Source of the DNA: JAGOTP01 sp964600845
Lineage (GTDB): Bacteria; Patescibacteriota; Patescibacteriia; 2-12-FULL-60-25
Direction of reading: 5' to 3'
DNA: 64,000 nt
Assembly: GCA_964600845.1 (NCBI GenBank)
Contig: CAZRJW010000004.1
Location: 1 to 64,000, forward strand
Position numbers and translations under genes: made by a program. The notes under the pieces were generated by a model. That model was given only the letters and a program-made list of their open reading frames with translations. It made no database searches and had not been told where the DNA came from. The first letter of the stretch is position 1, and every line of letters starts with the position of its first letter. Of this stretch, positions 51,867-60,501 are shown in pieces.

Positions 51867-52691
51867 CTACTTAAATAGCGCTCGGTAGTTCTCATTCAGA
51901 CTATCCAGGATCGCCATTTCTTCTGGGGCGATCTCAAAGTCAAAGATCTGGCTGTTTTCACTGATGCGCTCTTTCCGTTGTGACTTCGGCAAGACAACCA
52001 CATTCCGCTGGATCGCCCAGCGAAGCATCACCTGCGCCACACTCTTCCCTAAGCGCTTTGCGAGATCTTCGAGTGCCGGATGATCGAGCTTCTTTCCACG
52101 CGTAAGCGGACTATAGGCCTCGAGTTGGATCTTATTCGCCTGGCAGAATTCGAGGAGTTCTTTTTTGTAGTTGAAGGGGCTGAATTCAACCTGGTTTACG
52201 GCCGGAACGATCTCATGCTTTTTCAGATGCGTCTGTAGTTGGGCGACGGAGTAGTTACTGACGCCAATCGCTCGGATGTGCTTTTCTGCATACAGCTTCT
52301 CTAGCGACTTCCACGCACCGCCTCGTGCAATTGGAGAGGGCCAATGGAGCAGATAGAGATCAACATAATCCAAGCCTAACCGTTCACGACTTTTATGAAA
52401 GGCTTTTTCCGCGCGAAAGAAATCTGTAGGCCATAGTTTCGTTGTAATAAAAATCTCTTCACGCTTGATTCCACTCTCGCGAATCGCTTTCCCTACGCTC
52501 TCTTCGTTGCCATAAAAGGAAGCGGTATCAATATGACGATAGCCCGCTTCAAGCGCCCAGAGAACCGTCTGCTCTGTTGGGAGACCTTTTGGAATCTGAT
52601 AAACGCCTAATCCGAGAAGCGGGAGCGAAACGCCGTTGCTTAGTTCCACACTCGCGTTCAAGGGAAGAGTTGAGGACATATCAGAGACCAT
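51867..52691 (-). CDS. Aldo/keto reductase
   Basis: NADPH-dependent (alpha/beta)8 barrel reductase of 274 aa. GYRHIDTASFYGNEESVG holds the catalytic Asp and Tyr, TTKLWPTD the Lys, and YLLHWPSP the His. IGVSNYSVAQL and VVLPKSQRKERISENSQIFDF bind cofactor. Substrate unknown; probably aldehydes such as methylglyoxal. Start could be ATG 52691 or ATG 52679. Confidence 0.94.
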   Translation of the reverse strand: MVSDMSSTLPLNASVELSNGVSLPLLGLGVYQIPKGLPTEQTVLWALEAGYRHIDTASFYGNEESVGKAIRESGIKREEIFITTKLWPTDFFRAEKAFHKSRERLGLDYVDLYLLHWPSPIARGGAWKSLEKLYAEKHIRAIGVSNYSVAQLQTHLKKHEIVPAVNQVEFSPFNYKKELLEFCQANKIQLEAYSPLTRGKKLDHPALEDLAKRLGKSVAQVMLRWAIQRNVVVLPKSQRKERISENSQIFDFEIAPEEMAILDSLNENYRALFK

Positions 52692-52717
52692 AGCATGGAC
52701 TCATCTCAGAGAAAACG

Positions 52718-52746
52718 AAAACCCCTGCCACGTTGGCAGGGGTTTT
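52718..52746. terminator. Bidirectional terminator
   Basis: AAAACCCCTGCCA-CGT-TGGCAGGGGTTTT, after the zinc-ribbon gene. Confidence 0.88.
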
Positions 52747-52759
52747 GTGAGGAAACGGA

Positions 52760-53557
52760 TTATTTTTTGTCTCCATCCAGCGAGAGAACTTCGTCTGTCG
52801 CCTCGACTTCTTCCACTTCTTCGTCTCCCTCTTCTTCGTCATCCTCGTACTCCACTTCACCTTCTTCGTCATCTTCATCATTGAGGCCGATCGCTTCGAT
52901 GATAAGGTCGAGTTTGGCGTTCAAAAGTTTGAACTGTTCGTTCAATTTGTGCATCGTGACGTCGGAAGCGGCTGCAGCCTTTGCACCGACCTCAGACTGA
53001 CCGAAACAGGCACGGCAGTAGACAGGCTTTTCTCCGTTTGGACGGAAAGGCACTTCGCACTCGCTGTGACACTTCGCACACTCTGCTTTGAACAAACGCT
53101 TTTCTGGGTAGCCGCTGTCGCGTGAATCGCGTGAGTCACGATCACCGTAGGAAGGACGGTCTCCGCCGCGGTCACCTCCGAAGGAAGGACGGTCGTTGAA
53201 GCGCTGAGGAGCTGCGTCGTCTTTCTTGAAACAGTTGCTGCAATAAATTGGCTTGCTGCCGTTTGGACGGAATGGAACCTGGCAGGAATTTCCACAGCTA
53301 TTGCAGGTTGCGTCATGCATTTCACGGTCTCCCGATGGGCGACCTCCCCCAAATCCACCGGAACGGCCCCCTCCGAAGCCACCGGATGAACGGCGGTCTC
53401 CACCGAAGCCTCCACGATCACCCCCACGGGAGCCACCGCGTTCTCCACGGTCTCCACCGCGCTCCCAAGGCTTACCTCCGCCAAAACTTGAACCACCTGT
53501 TGGGCGGCGGCCAGAAGCACCATTAAAACTCATACTTTGATAGGGACGCTTAATCAT
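52760..53557 (-). CDS. Gly/Arg-rich double zinc-ribbon protein with acidic tail
   Basis: A 265-residue protein of unusual make-up. An RGG-like region rich in Gly, Arg and Asp (about residues 10-80) is followed by two near-identical zinc ribbons: CNSCGNSCQVPFRPNGSKPI...CSNC (about 84-110) and CAKCHSECEVPFRPNGEKPV...CRAC (about 158-185), joined by a second RGD/S-rich linker. A helix (MHKLNEQFKLLNAKLDLIIEAI) and an acidic tail end it. Such CxxC proteins are common in Patescibacteria, and RNA binding is likely. Exact role unknown. Confidence 0.75.
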   Translation of the reverse strand: MIKRPYQSMSFNGASGRRPTGGSSFGGGKPWERGGDRGERGGSRGGDRGGFGGDRRSSGGFGGGRSGGFGGGRPSGDREMHDATCNSCGNSCQVPFRPNGSKPIYCSNCFKKDDAAPQRFNDRPSFGGDRGGDRPSYGDRDSRDSRDSGYPEKRLFKAECAKCHSECEVPFRPNGEKPVYCRACFGQSEVGAKAAAASDVTMHKLNEQFKLLNAKLDLIIEAIGLNDEDDEEGEVEYEDDEEEGDEEVEEVEATDEVLSLDGDKK

Positions 53558-53670
53558 AATTACGTGGATGGGTGGATGGGGTATTAGTCGCCGGATATTA
53601 GCTTATATTACAGAAATAATCAAGAGCAGCGGCTGATTGCCGCTCCCCTTCTCTCTTCGTGCAAAACGGG

Positions 53671-53676
53671 TAGTAT
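53671..53676 (+). promoter_or_regulatory. Leaderless -10 box of the M32 gene
   Basis: TAGTAT six bases before ATG 53683. Confidence 0.5.
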
Positions 53677-53682
53677 AGGGCC

Positions 53683-55191
53683 ATGGATACCCTCGCTTAC
53701 GCCAAACTCCGTACCCAACTCGAAGAATTGGCTCATTTTAGCTCAACACTCGCCCTTCTTCAGTGGGATCAAGAGATTTATATGCCAGCAAAAGGTGGCG
53801 AACCACGCGCCAAACTCATCAGCTATTTGAGCGTCGTCGCTCACGAAAAACTGTTAGCCCTCAATTCAGGTAAATTACTGACAAAGCTCGTCCAGGAAGC
53901 CAAAAAGACCCCGAACACTCCCGAAGCGATCGTCATTCGAGACGTTTGGCGGAGCTATACCCGTGAACGCAAGCTCCCAACCGCGTTTGTCCAGGAACTC
54001 GCCGAACTCACCTCGCGGGCCCAAACCATCTGGGCAGAGGCACGCGCCAAGTCTGATTTCTCGCTCTTTTTGCCTTCGCTGAAACGTCTGGTTGAGTTAA
54101 AGCGCCAAGAAGCGGCCTACGTTGGCTACAAAAATTCTCCCTACGATGCGCTGCTCGATACCTACGAGCCTGGTCTCACGAGCGCCCAGATTGATCCTCT
54201 CTTTTCTGAGCTTCGTGACTTCTTGAAGCCCTTCCTACGAAAATTGAAAGCGGCAAAACAACAGCCGCCAGCCGCAACCCGTTTAAAGGGGAAATTTCCT
54301 CTTCGTGAGCAGGAGGCGTTTAACGAACAGCTCTTACGCAAGGTTGGATTTGATTTCGAAGCGGGCCGGATCGATCAGAGCACACACCCCTTCACTACAA
54401 ATTTCCATCCGTATGACGTCCGCATCACAACACGTTACAGCGAGACTGATGCGCTGTACGCCCTTGGAAGCACTATCCACGAAATGGGTCATGCATTGTA
54501 TGAGCAAGGTCTCCCGGTTGAACATTTTGGGACGCCGCTTGCGGAAGCCGTCTCACTCGGGATTCATGAATCGCAATCTCGTTTCTGGGAAAACATGATC
54601 GGCAAAGGCCGTCCGTTTTGGAAGTATTTTTATCCAAAACTTCAGAAGCAATTCCCCAAGCCATACGCACGCGTTCCGTTTGAAACCTTTTATCGGATCT
54701 TGAACCGCGTCGAACCTGCTTTCATCCGAACGGAAGCCGATGAAGTGACCTACAACCTGCATATCATCATCCGCTATGAGCTCGAGCGCGGCTTGATTGA
54801 AGGAACGCTCAAAGCTAAGGACCTTCCTCAGCTTTGGAAAGCCAAGATGAAAGACTATTTGGGAGTCACCGTGAAAAACGATCGTGAGGGTGTCCTGCAG
54901 GACGTCCACTGGTCGATCGGCGCAATCGGCTACTTCCCGACCTACACGCTCGGAAACTTGTATGCCGCTCAATTTTCGGAGACCGCCAAAAAACAGCTCC
55001 CAAAACTCGAAGCGCAGCTCGAAAAAGGAAACTTCACCCCCTTGCGAGAGTGGCTCCGGACACACATTCATGCGCACGGCAAAACCTTTACGAGCGAAGC
55101 GCTGGTAAAAGAGATCACTGGTGAACCATTACAAGCAAGCTATTTTATCAAGCACTTGAAGGAAAAGTACGGCGAGCTCTACGAACTTTAG
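53683..55191 (+). CDS. Carboxypeptidase Taq (M32 family)
   Basis: Zinc metallocarboxypeptidase of 502 aa. The HExxH motif is STIHEMGHALYEQGL (about residue 265), followed by GIHESQSRFWENMIG with the third ligand Glu; YNLHIIIRYELERGLIEG and GYFPTYTLGNLYAAQF are conserved. It trims peptides from the C-terminus in the cytoplasm, giving amino acids to a cell with little biosynthesis. A terminator follows at once. Confidence 0.95.
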   Translation: MDTLAYAKLRTQLEELAHFSSTLALLQWDQEIYMPAKGGEPRAKLISYLSVVAHEKLLALNSGKLLTKLVQEAKKTPNTPEAIVIRDVWRSYTRERKLPTAFVQELAELTSRAQTIWAEARAKSDFSLFLPSLKRLVELKRQEAAYVGYKNSPYDALLDTYEPGLTSAQIDPLFSELRDFLKPFLRKLKAAKQQPPAATRLKGKFPLREQEAFNEQLLRKVGFDFEAGRIDQSTHPFTTNFHPYDVRITTRYSETDALYALGSTIHEMGHALYEQGLPVEHFGTPLAEAVSLGIHESQSRFWENMIGKGRPFWKYFYPKLQKQFPKPYARVPFETFYRILNRVEPAFIRTEADEVTYNLHIIIRYELERGLIEGTLKAKDLPQLWKAKMKDYLGVTVKNDREGVLQDVHWSIGAIGYFPTYTLGNLYAAQFSETAKKQLPKLEAQLEKGNFTPLREWLRTHIHAHGKTFTSEALVKEITGEPLQASYFIKHLKEKYGELYEL

Positions 55192-55194
55192 AAG

Positions 55195-55219
55195 AAAAAA
55201 CGGCCTAGGCCGTTTTTTT
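55195..55219. terminator. Bidirectional terminator after the M32 gene
   Basis: AAAAAACGGCC-TA-GGCCGTTTTTTT. Confidence 0.88.
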
Positions 55220-55269
55220 CAATACCTGATTCGATCAACTATACTTCCCCAAAACACCCGCCAAAGGAT

Positions 55270-55298
55270 TTGATAAAATAATTCGTTTTTGCTACCCT
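55270..55298 (+). promoter_or_regulatory. Promoter of the GC-rich lipoprotein gene
   Basis: TTGATA (55270-55275), 17 bases, TGC-TACCCT (55293-55298). It leaves a leader of about 43 bases with a ribosome site. Confidence 0.6.
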
Positions 55299-55347
55299 CG
55301 TGGCCTCCTCATGCAATAGGGCGTGGGGAGCAACCCGAGGTGCACCC

Positions 55348-56352
55348 TTGGACAATCTACGATTTCTTCTCAAGACGTGGGCTCCGATCCCCCCTCTCAT
55401 CCTGCTCTTCGGCTGTGCGCCGATCGAGGACGTGCCGGATACACCTTCTGATACCCGGCAAGTAGCCAACATGATGACGCTCGGATGCACTCCGAGCATG
55501 TTCATCTCGCTGTACCAGATCGCCGCGGGCGGCTCGAACTGGTACGACGACCACCGAGGAGACGTGTGTGGCAACAACTTCGACGACAACCAGTCGCTCT
55601 CGGCGTGCAGCTTCCCCCCCATCACTCTTCCGGCGGCCCCACTACCGCCCCAGCCGACCAACCTGACGCCGGTCGGAGGCTACGCGACGCAAGCACTCCC
55701 CCTCCGGAGACGGAATGAGTGCTTCATGGTGAATGGCCATCTCGGCAACCACCCTCCGTGGTACGGGGGAGGCAGCGGCTGGCACTACCCCTACCTCCTC
55801 ACCGTCGGAGCAGAAGACCTGCGTGCGTCAAGTGCCGCCAGGCTCTCCTGGGGAGAATATTGGCGCGAGAGATTCGTCGCGTACGAGTCCGGACCGGGGC
55901 TGAACGTCTATGACAGACGCACCTCTCATCTGCACCACGCTGGTATCTGGCAACAGAACAGTTTCGGGCTGTGGAGAGATAGCTTCCAGTTCGGTGGCAA
56001 CCACTGGGTGACGAACGGGTCTCCCAACATGAACGCAACCTGCAGTCCAAGCGGGACGGGAGGTGGAACATTCATGGGCTATCACTCCGAAGAAGTCCTC
56101 CCCATCGAACGGTACGTTCTCTGCCAGGAAGACGACACGGGTCAGCCAGGGGCCCAGCTCCTGATGAGGGCGAGACCTATCGCCAACCCTGACAAGTGGC
56201 TGAATCCAAGGTGGCAAGAGTACAACCCCAGCGCGCCTGCACTCGGTGATCGAATCGCCGCCCTCACCGGCACGCCTCCCAACGCGGTGTTCGCCTGCGG
56301 GGCGCTCAATCGTGTCGGAACAGGCGGTGAAAACTGCGTGTACAACCAATAA
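55348..56352 (+). CDS. GC-rich secreted lipoprotein, unknown function
   Basis: Starting at TTG 55348, five bases after GAGGTG, it encodes MDNLRFLLKTWAPIPPLILLFGC, a lipoprotein signal with lipobox LFGC. The mature ~310 residues are rich in Gly, Trp, Tyr, Asn and Pro, with several Cys and motifs like NPDKWLNPRWQEYNP; a beta-rich extracellular fold is likely. No family recognised. The GTG at 55300 would precede the promoter's start point. Composition, ribosome site and separate promoter set it apart from neighbours, suggesting acquisition. Confidence 0.65.
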   Translation: MDNLRFLLKTWAPIPPLILLFGCAPIEDVPDTPSDTRQVANMMTLGCTPSMFISLYQIAAGGSNWYDDHRGDVCGNNFDDNQSLSACSFPPITLPAAPLPPQPTNLTPVGGYATQALPLRRRNECFMVNGHLGNHPPWYGGGSGWHYPYLLTVGAEDLRASSAARLSWGEYWRERFVAYESGPGLNVYDRRTSHLHHAGIWQQNSFGLWRDSFQFGGNHWVTNGSPNMNATCSPSGTGGGTFMGYHSEEVLPIERYVLCQEDDTGQPGAQLLMRARPIANPDKWLNPRWQEYNPSAPALGDRIAALTGTPPNAVFACGALNRVGTGGENCVYNQ

Positions 56353-56451
56353 ACCATCTATGTAGGGCGCTCCCACGTTCGATCGCACCACTTCCCGTGG
56401 TTCGCTGATTACGTGGATCGTGGATCTACGCCGATCCACCTTTCTGCCCGT

Positions 56452-56481
56452 CGGAGGAGCCTAGCGCTCCTAGCTCCTCCG
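56452..56481 (+). terminator. GC-rich hairpin after the lipoprotein gene
   Basis: CGGAGGAGC (56452-56460) pairs with GCTCCTCCG (56473-56481) around a 12-base loop; no T-run, so termination is uncertain. A smaller stem GTGGATC/GATCCAC lies just upstream. Confidence 0.45.
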
Positions 56482-56528
56482 GCTACCAGAGAGATCGATT
56501 CAATCTAGCGAAGACAGGACTGAAGAGC

Positions 56529-56825
56529 CTATTCCTCCACAACCTCTTCCGCTGCCAATGGTTCTTCAGTCACCTCTTCTTCAGCTACCGTTTCTTCCGC
56601 AGCAGACTCCTCTGCCTTGAAATGACCGGCTACGGCTAACTTTATCGCACGAACGTCATTGCTCGTAAGCTTTCCTCCGCTGTATTCCGTAATATGCGCA
56701 TCTTGAATGTGCGCATACGCAGCCGCCTCCATCTCATCTGCTGTATATCCTCCAATTTCGTGTTGGCACTTTCTAAAGCCAACAATTCCTTCACAGGTTG
56801 CTTCTACCCATTTTGCGTGTGCCAT
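56529..56825 (-). CDS. Small protein with acidic Ala/Glu tail, 98 aa
   Basis: Starting at ATG 56825 (MAHAKWVEATCEGIVGF), it has a small N-terminal domain with two Cys and two His (CEGIVGFRKCQHEIGG) that could bind metal, a helical middle (SGGKLTSNDVRAIKLAVAGHF) and a tail of repeated EE, AEE and EEV units. No family recognised. Confidence 0.55.
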   Translation of the reverse strand: MAHAKWVEATCEGIVGFRKCQHEIGGYTADEMEAAAYAHIQDAHITEYSGGKLTSNDVRAIKLAVAGHFKAEESAAEETVAEEEVTEEPLAAEEVVEE

Positions 56826-56918
56826 AGATGTATATGAGGAATGAGACGCTCCTTGTATAAGTGTAGTCATCCGCTAAGGGTTCGTCCATTTTTCCTGGTC
56901 CATCGTCAGAGTGTTTGC

Positions 56919-56924
56919 TAGCAT
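56919..56924 (+). promoter_or_regulatory. Leaderless extended -10 of the DUF2207 gene
   Basis: TGC-TAGCAT ends eight bases before ATG 56933. Confidence 0.5.
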
Positions 56925-56932
56925 TCCGCTAC

Positions 56933-58543
56933 ATGCAGTTCAAACTCAGTTCGCTCCTTGAGGATATTCGCGCCTATCGGAATATCTGGGTTCTCATCCT
57001 TCTTGCCGTTGCAGCCCTCGCATTTCCGCTTGTCATCACAATCCTGAATGCAGCGCCCAAGAAAGCGATCACCCAGTTCGAACGAATCGACTCTTTTACA
57101 AGCCAGATCGAACTCCAACCCTCCGGGCAGGCATTCGTTCAAGAGCAGTTTGTCTATAACGCGAAGGTGCATCCAAAGAAGGTCTTCGTCCGGTCACTGA
57201 CACGCAACCATCCCTTTGGAGACTATTTCTTATACGATCGCGGAATCCGCTTTTCCCAGGTAACACGAAATGCCACCCCTGAATCATTTACCACTCATCA
57301 GACGAACGAGCATATCTCCCTTCGTCTTGAAAGAAAGGCTCCGAGCATAAGCGGCGAACAGCCATACCAAATCTCGTATGTGATTCATCAGGCGGCGAGC
57401 CAGATCGGTGAAATCGAAACGGTCCGACTCAGTCCGACTGATAGAACCTTTGGCGTGCCCATCGACGCGAGTTCCGTCACAGTCATGAGCCCCGTCGCTC
57501 CCCTACGTGCCCGATGTTACGTTGGGACTGTTCCGGGAAAAGAGGTCTATCCCTGCCGTACGGATTCGACCGGCGGAACTTTGACCCGCTTTCAAGCCAT
57601 TCGTTGGCTAGAAAGCGAAGAGGGCTTGTTTATTGAGCTCGATTATCCACGCGGAACGTTCGCCTCCCCCTTGTCTGTGCGTCCCGCGCCACGCATCCCT
57701 GCCTGGATCTTGATCATCGGGGTACACCTACTCTTCATGACTGGTCTGTGGTTTTTCCTTGGCCGTGATGATCGGGGTCGAGGGGTCGTCATTCCGAGTG
57801 AAGAGGTATTGAACGACATAAAACCCTACGAAGCTGGGGCACTGCTCGCTCAAGGTCCAAGTTATGCAAGCTTCGTCGGAATGATCCTCGATCTCGTAGA
57901 ACGAGGCGCGGTGAAACTCAATCGTCAGGAAGGGGGTGGCTACCTTATGTTTAACATCGAGCGCGTGCGAGGAACCCATCGACTGGATACGATCGAAGTC
58001 CCCGTATTGCAGAGATTATTTCAATATCCTTTTCCTTCCTCGGAGGGATCCAAGGATGAGATGGAGTATGTACGACTCGGGAAGCATTCAGAAGAGACTC
58101 GTCTCGCCTATCGCTTATTCGAGAAAAAAGTTCATGAACGCCTCGTGAGCCGTGACTGGTATTCTTCCAACGTCAGCGTCATTCAACTTCTCAGCACATG
58201 TATCCTGGTCGGGTGGACCATTGGGCTGTACCTCGTCTTAGAGGGTCGTCTCAACGATCCGGGGCTCCAGCTGATGCAGCTTCAAATCTTCCTTCTCCTG
58301 CCGTTTGTGTACTTCATGCCACATCTCACAAAAGCCGGGGCACTGGCCCGGGAGCAAGTGAAAGGTCTCGCCTGGTACATCCGTGTTGCCGAAAAAGACC
58401 GACTCGCGTTTCACGAAAATCCCCAGCAGCTTCACCTAAAGCCCGGAACGCATCTCGCCTATGCCGTCGCTCTTGGTATCTACAAAGATTGGGAACGCCA
58501 CTTCCTTGCGGGCTACGAAAAGACAGAGAGTTCCAAGCATTAA
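56933..58543 (+). CDS. DUF2207 (YciQ-like) membrane protein
   Basis: A 536-residue membrane protein. An N-terminal helix (about 20-42) precedes a beta-rich extracytoplasmic domain of ~200 residues; helices near 258-280 and a pair near 420-465 follow, with a cytoplasmic domain (KPYEAGALLAQGPSYASFVGMILDLVERGAVKL) between them. This order matches DUF2207. Function unknown; thought to act in the envelope. Glutaredoxin begins 19 bases later. Confidence 0.8.
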   Translation: MQFKLSSLLEDIRAYRNIWVLILLAVAALAFPLVITILNAAPKKAITQFERIDSFTSQIELQPSGQAFVQEQFVYNAKVHPKKVFVRSLTRNHPFGDYFLYDRGIRFSQVTRNATPESFTTHQTNEHISLRLERKAPSISGEQPYQISYVIHQAASQIGEIETVRLSPTDRTFGVPIDASSVTVMSPVAPLRARCYVGTVPGKEVYPCRTDSTGGTLTRFQAIRWLESEEGLFIELDYPRGTFASPLSVRPAPRIPAWILIIGVHLLFMTGLWFFLGRDDRGRGVVIPSEEVLNDIKPYEAGALLAQGPSYASFVGMILDLVERGAVKLNRQEGGGYLMFNIERVRGTHRLDTIEVPVLQRLFQYPFPSSEGSKDEMEYVRLGKHSEETRLAYRLFEKKVHERLVSRDWYSSNVSVIQLLSTCILVGWTIGLYLVLEGRLNDPGLQLMQLQIFLLLPFVYFMPHLTKAGALAREQVKGLAWYIRVAEKDRLAFHENPQQLHLKPGTHLAYAVALGIYKDWERHFLAGYEKTESSKH

Positions 58544-58562
58544 TCATCGAATAAAACACCCT

Positions 58563-58811
58563 ATGGCCAACATCAAAATCTATACCTCCCTCGGATGCGG
58601 GTACTGCACATCCGCCAAACGACTCTTCTCATCGCTCGGGGCAACCTACGAAGAGATCTCTCTCTGGAGCAATCCGGACCTCGCCGATGAGCTCCGCACA
58701 AAACATAATTGGAGCAGTGTTCCCATGATTTTTATCGATGACACGTTTATGGGTGGGTATGAAGATATCGCAGCACTCCATAAACAGGGGCTGCTCCAAC
58801 CGTTACTGTAA
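58563..58811 (+). CDS. Glutaredoxin-like protein
   Basis: An 82-residue thioredoxin-fold protein. The redox site is GCGYC (residues ~11-15), the cis-Pro loop SSVPMIFIDD and the C-terminal GGYEDIAALHKQGLL bind glutathione or a similar thiol. Start is ATG 58563 in the CCCTATG context. It would reduce disulfides, perhaps for the Msr enzymes. Confidence 0.93.
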   Translation: MANIKIYTSLGCGYCTSAKRLFSSLGATYEEISLWSNPDLADELRTKHNWSSVPMIFIDDTFMGGYEDIAALHKQGLLQPLL

Positions 58812-58857
58812 GCGTTATACACTTCCCCGTCGCTTCACTGAGAGATAAAGTATCCCT

Positions 58858-59349
58858 ATGAACAACGAGAAATTTCCCCCTTCCGCTCCGCAAGCACCTG
58901 AAACAGCCATTGAAGTCGCGCCGTTGAGTGGCACGGTTGTCTCTGCCGCCGAAGTTGCGATCGATATTGAGTTATACAAGCGGGAGATCCTTCCCCTAAC
59001 AGACAAGCTCGCTGAGAAAGTCGGAGGCTTTACATTTAGCGGCCTCACAGAGGAGAGCATTGCGGCAATACAAGCAGGCGAGGAATACAACCCACCCGGC
59101 ATGCCGAGCGTTGTTGAGTTGATGGCGCTGTGTGAGGAAAAGGGCATTCAATTTGTCGCCGGGACAGATCCTGCGAGTGGAAATGCCTTCTTTGTTCCTA
59201 CCGGCTGTGACCCAGACGATCATGACTACTTCAGCCTTCGTCCTAAACATTTGAAGATTACAGACGACATGGATCCGGACCTCATCCGGTTTGTCCGCTT
59301 TTACCAGTTCTACGCGGAATACGCGGCGGCGAAGAAAAAGAACAAATAA
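58858..59349 (+). CDS. Hypothetical protein, 163 aa
   Basis: Not recognised. A disordered Pro/Ala-rich start (about 35 residues), then a compact acidic domain with LPLTDKLAEKVGGFTFSGLTEESIAAIQAG, NPPGMPSVVELMALCEEKGIQF and a late helix FVRFYQFYAEYAAAKKKNK. No membrane segment. It starts with TATCCCTATG and ends at a terminator. Confidence 0.6.
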   Translation: MNNEKFPPSAPQAPETAIEVAPLSGTVVSAAEVAIDIELYKREILPLTDKLAEKVGGFTFSGLTEESIAAIQAGEEYNPPGMPSVVELMALCEEKGIQFVAGTDPASGNAFFVPTGCDPDDHDYFSLRPKHLKITDDMDPDLIRFVRFYQFYAEYAAAKKKNK

Positions 59350-59366
59350 TACAAAGATCAATTTAT

Positions 59367-59398
59367 AAAAAAGCTGTCATGCGTATGACAGCTTTTTT
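59367..59398. terminator. Bidirectional terminator between convergent genes
   Basis: AAAAAAGCTGTCAT-GCGT-ATGACAGCTTTTTT. Confidence 0.88.
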
Positions 59399-59412
59399 AT
59401 GCGTGGAATCGA

Positions 59413-60420
59413 TCAAGAAAAATCGCTCTTGTAGATCGAGGTGAGTGTGTAGAGCAAGCTGACGGCCAGCGGACCAATCAACAACCCCACAGGTCCAAAT
59501 AAGGCGATCCCACCCAATACAGCGAAGAGAATGAACAGTGGCGGAATGCTGATCTTGCTTCCGATCACGAGTGGACTCAAGAAGTTATCGATCGCTCCCA
59601 CGAGAATCGCTGACCAGGCCGCCATTCCAATCGCTCCCCAGGTATTTCCCGTCGAAAAGAGGAAGATGATGGACGGAACGGAAACAAAGGCGGTTCCGAT
59701 CGTTGGCAAGAGTGAAGAGAACATCGCCACCAATCCCCAGAGGGCGGGATTCGGCACCCCAAAGAGTGCTAATCCAATCCCCATGAGCAACCCTTGAATG
59801 ATCGCGATCAACAAATATCCTTTTATAACCCCATCAATTGATTGAGCGAGCTTTGTCAGAATTTTTGTATCGTCCCGATCCGGTAACGGGCTAAACCTCA
59901 CCACCTCTTTGACCCAGCGGGCGCCATCTTTCAAGAAGTAGAACAAGCTAATGAACATTAAGAGGACCGCAAAGAGCGTTGATACGGTCGAAGCGAAGAC
60001 GGACGCGAGATTTTTTGTCACGAGCGAGATACTATCTGATGCTCGTTCCCGTAAATCGAAGGAAAATCCTTCTGGCAGGATCGTTTGCAGAGAACGATTG
60101 ATCGTATCCAGGAAAGCAACGGCTCCTCTTCCATCCGCCAGCTCACGATAGGCGTCTTGTGACTGGTGGAAGACCAACGTGCCAATGCCGATCAAGGGAA
60201 TTCCCAACGCAACCGCGAAGAGAGTGATCACGAGAAGTGCCGCGGGAAAGTCGGGAACTTTCCTGGCACGCAACCATAAGAAAATTGGATGCAAAACGAC
60301 CGCAAACGAAGCTCCTACAATTAAGACTGCTAGGAAAGGCCGGAAAATCAACGCCACTAATAGAAACGTCAGGAGGGACAGGGTGAAAAAGAACCACTTT
60401 TCTGTAATGTGTGCTTTCAT
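59413..60420 (-). CDS. AI-2E-family transporter
   Basis: A 335-residue membrane protein with about seven helices and the AI-2E pattern: FLAVLIVGASFAVVLHPIFLWL near the start, IDGVIKGYLLIAIIQGLLMGIGLALFGVPNPALWGLVAMFSSLLP in the middle and GPVGLLIGPLAVSLLYT at the end. Relatives move autoinducer-2 or act as Na+/H+ antiporters; substrate unknown. ATG 60420 is six bases after a perfect TATAAT, which rules out the longer ORF. Confidence 0.9.
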   Translation of the reverse strand: MKAHITEKWFFFTLSLLTFLLVALIFRPFLAVLIVGASFAVVLHPIFLWLRARKVPDFPAALLVITLFAVALGIPLIGIGTLVFHQSQDAYRELADGRGAVAFLDTINRSLQTILPEGFSFDLRERASDSISLVTKNLASVFASTVSTLFAVLLMFISLFYFLKDGARWVKEVVRFSPLPDRDDTKILTKLAQSIDGVIKGYLLIAIIQGLLMGIGLALFGVPNPALWGLVAMFSSLLPTIGTAFVSVPSIIFLFSTGNTWGAIGMAAWSAILVGAIDNFLSPLVIGSKISIPPLFILFAVLGGIALFGPVGLLIGPLAVSLLYTLTSIYKSDFS

Positions 60421-60426
60421 AAGGGG

Positions 60427-60432
60427 ATTATA
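60427..60432 (-). promoter_or_regulatory. Leaderless -10 box of the AI-2E gene
   Basis: Perfect TATAAT on minus, six bases before the start codon. Confidence 0.65.
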
Positions 60433-60501
60433 CCTTATATTTGGCAGAGTGCTACGTCTATCCTGTATACTTGCGTCCTCCTTTCTGCCCCATCCTCCGC
60501 T

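Noticed and set aside
52942..53540. Long ORFs on both strands in other frames of the zinc-ribbon gene
   Set aside because: They are caused by repetitive Gly/Arg codons; only the frame with two zinc ribbons makes sense.
55300..56352. GTG 55300 as the lipoprotein start
   Set aside because: It precedes the predicted transcription start; TTG 55348 has a ribosome site and gives a clean lipoprotein signal.
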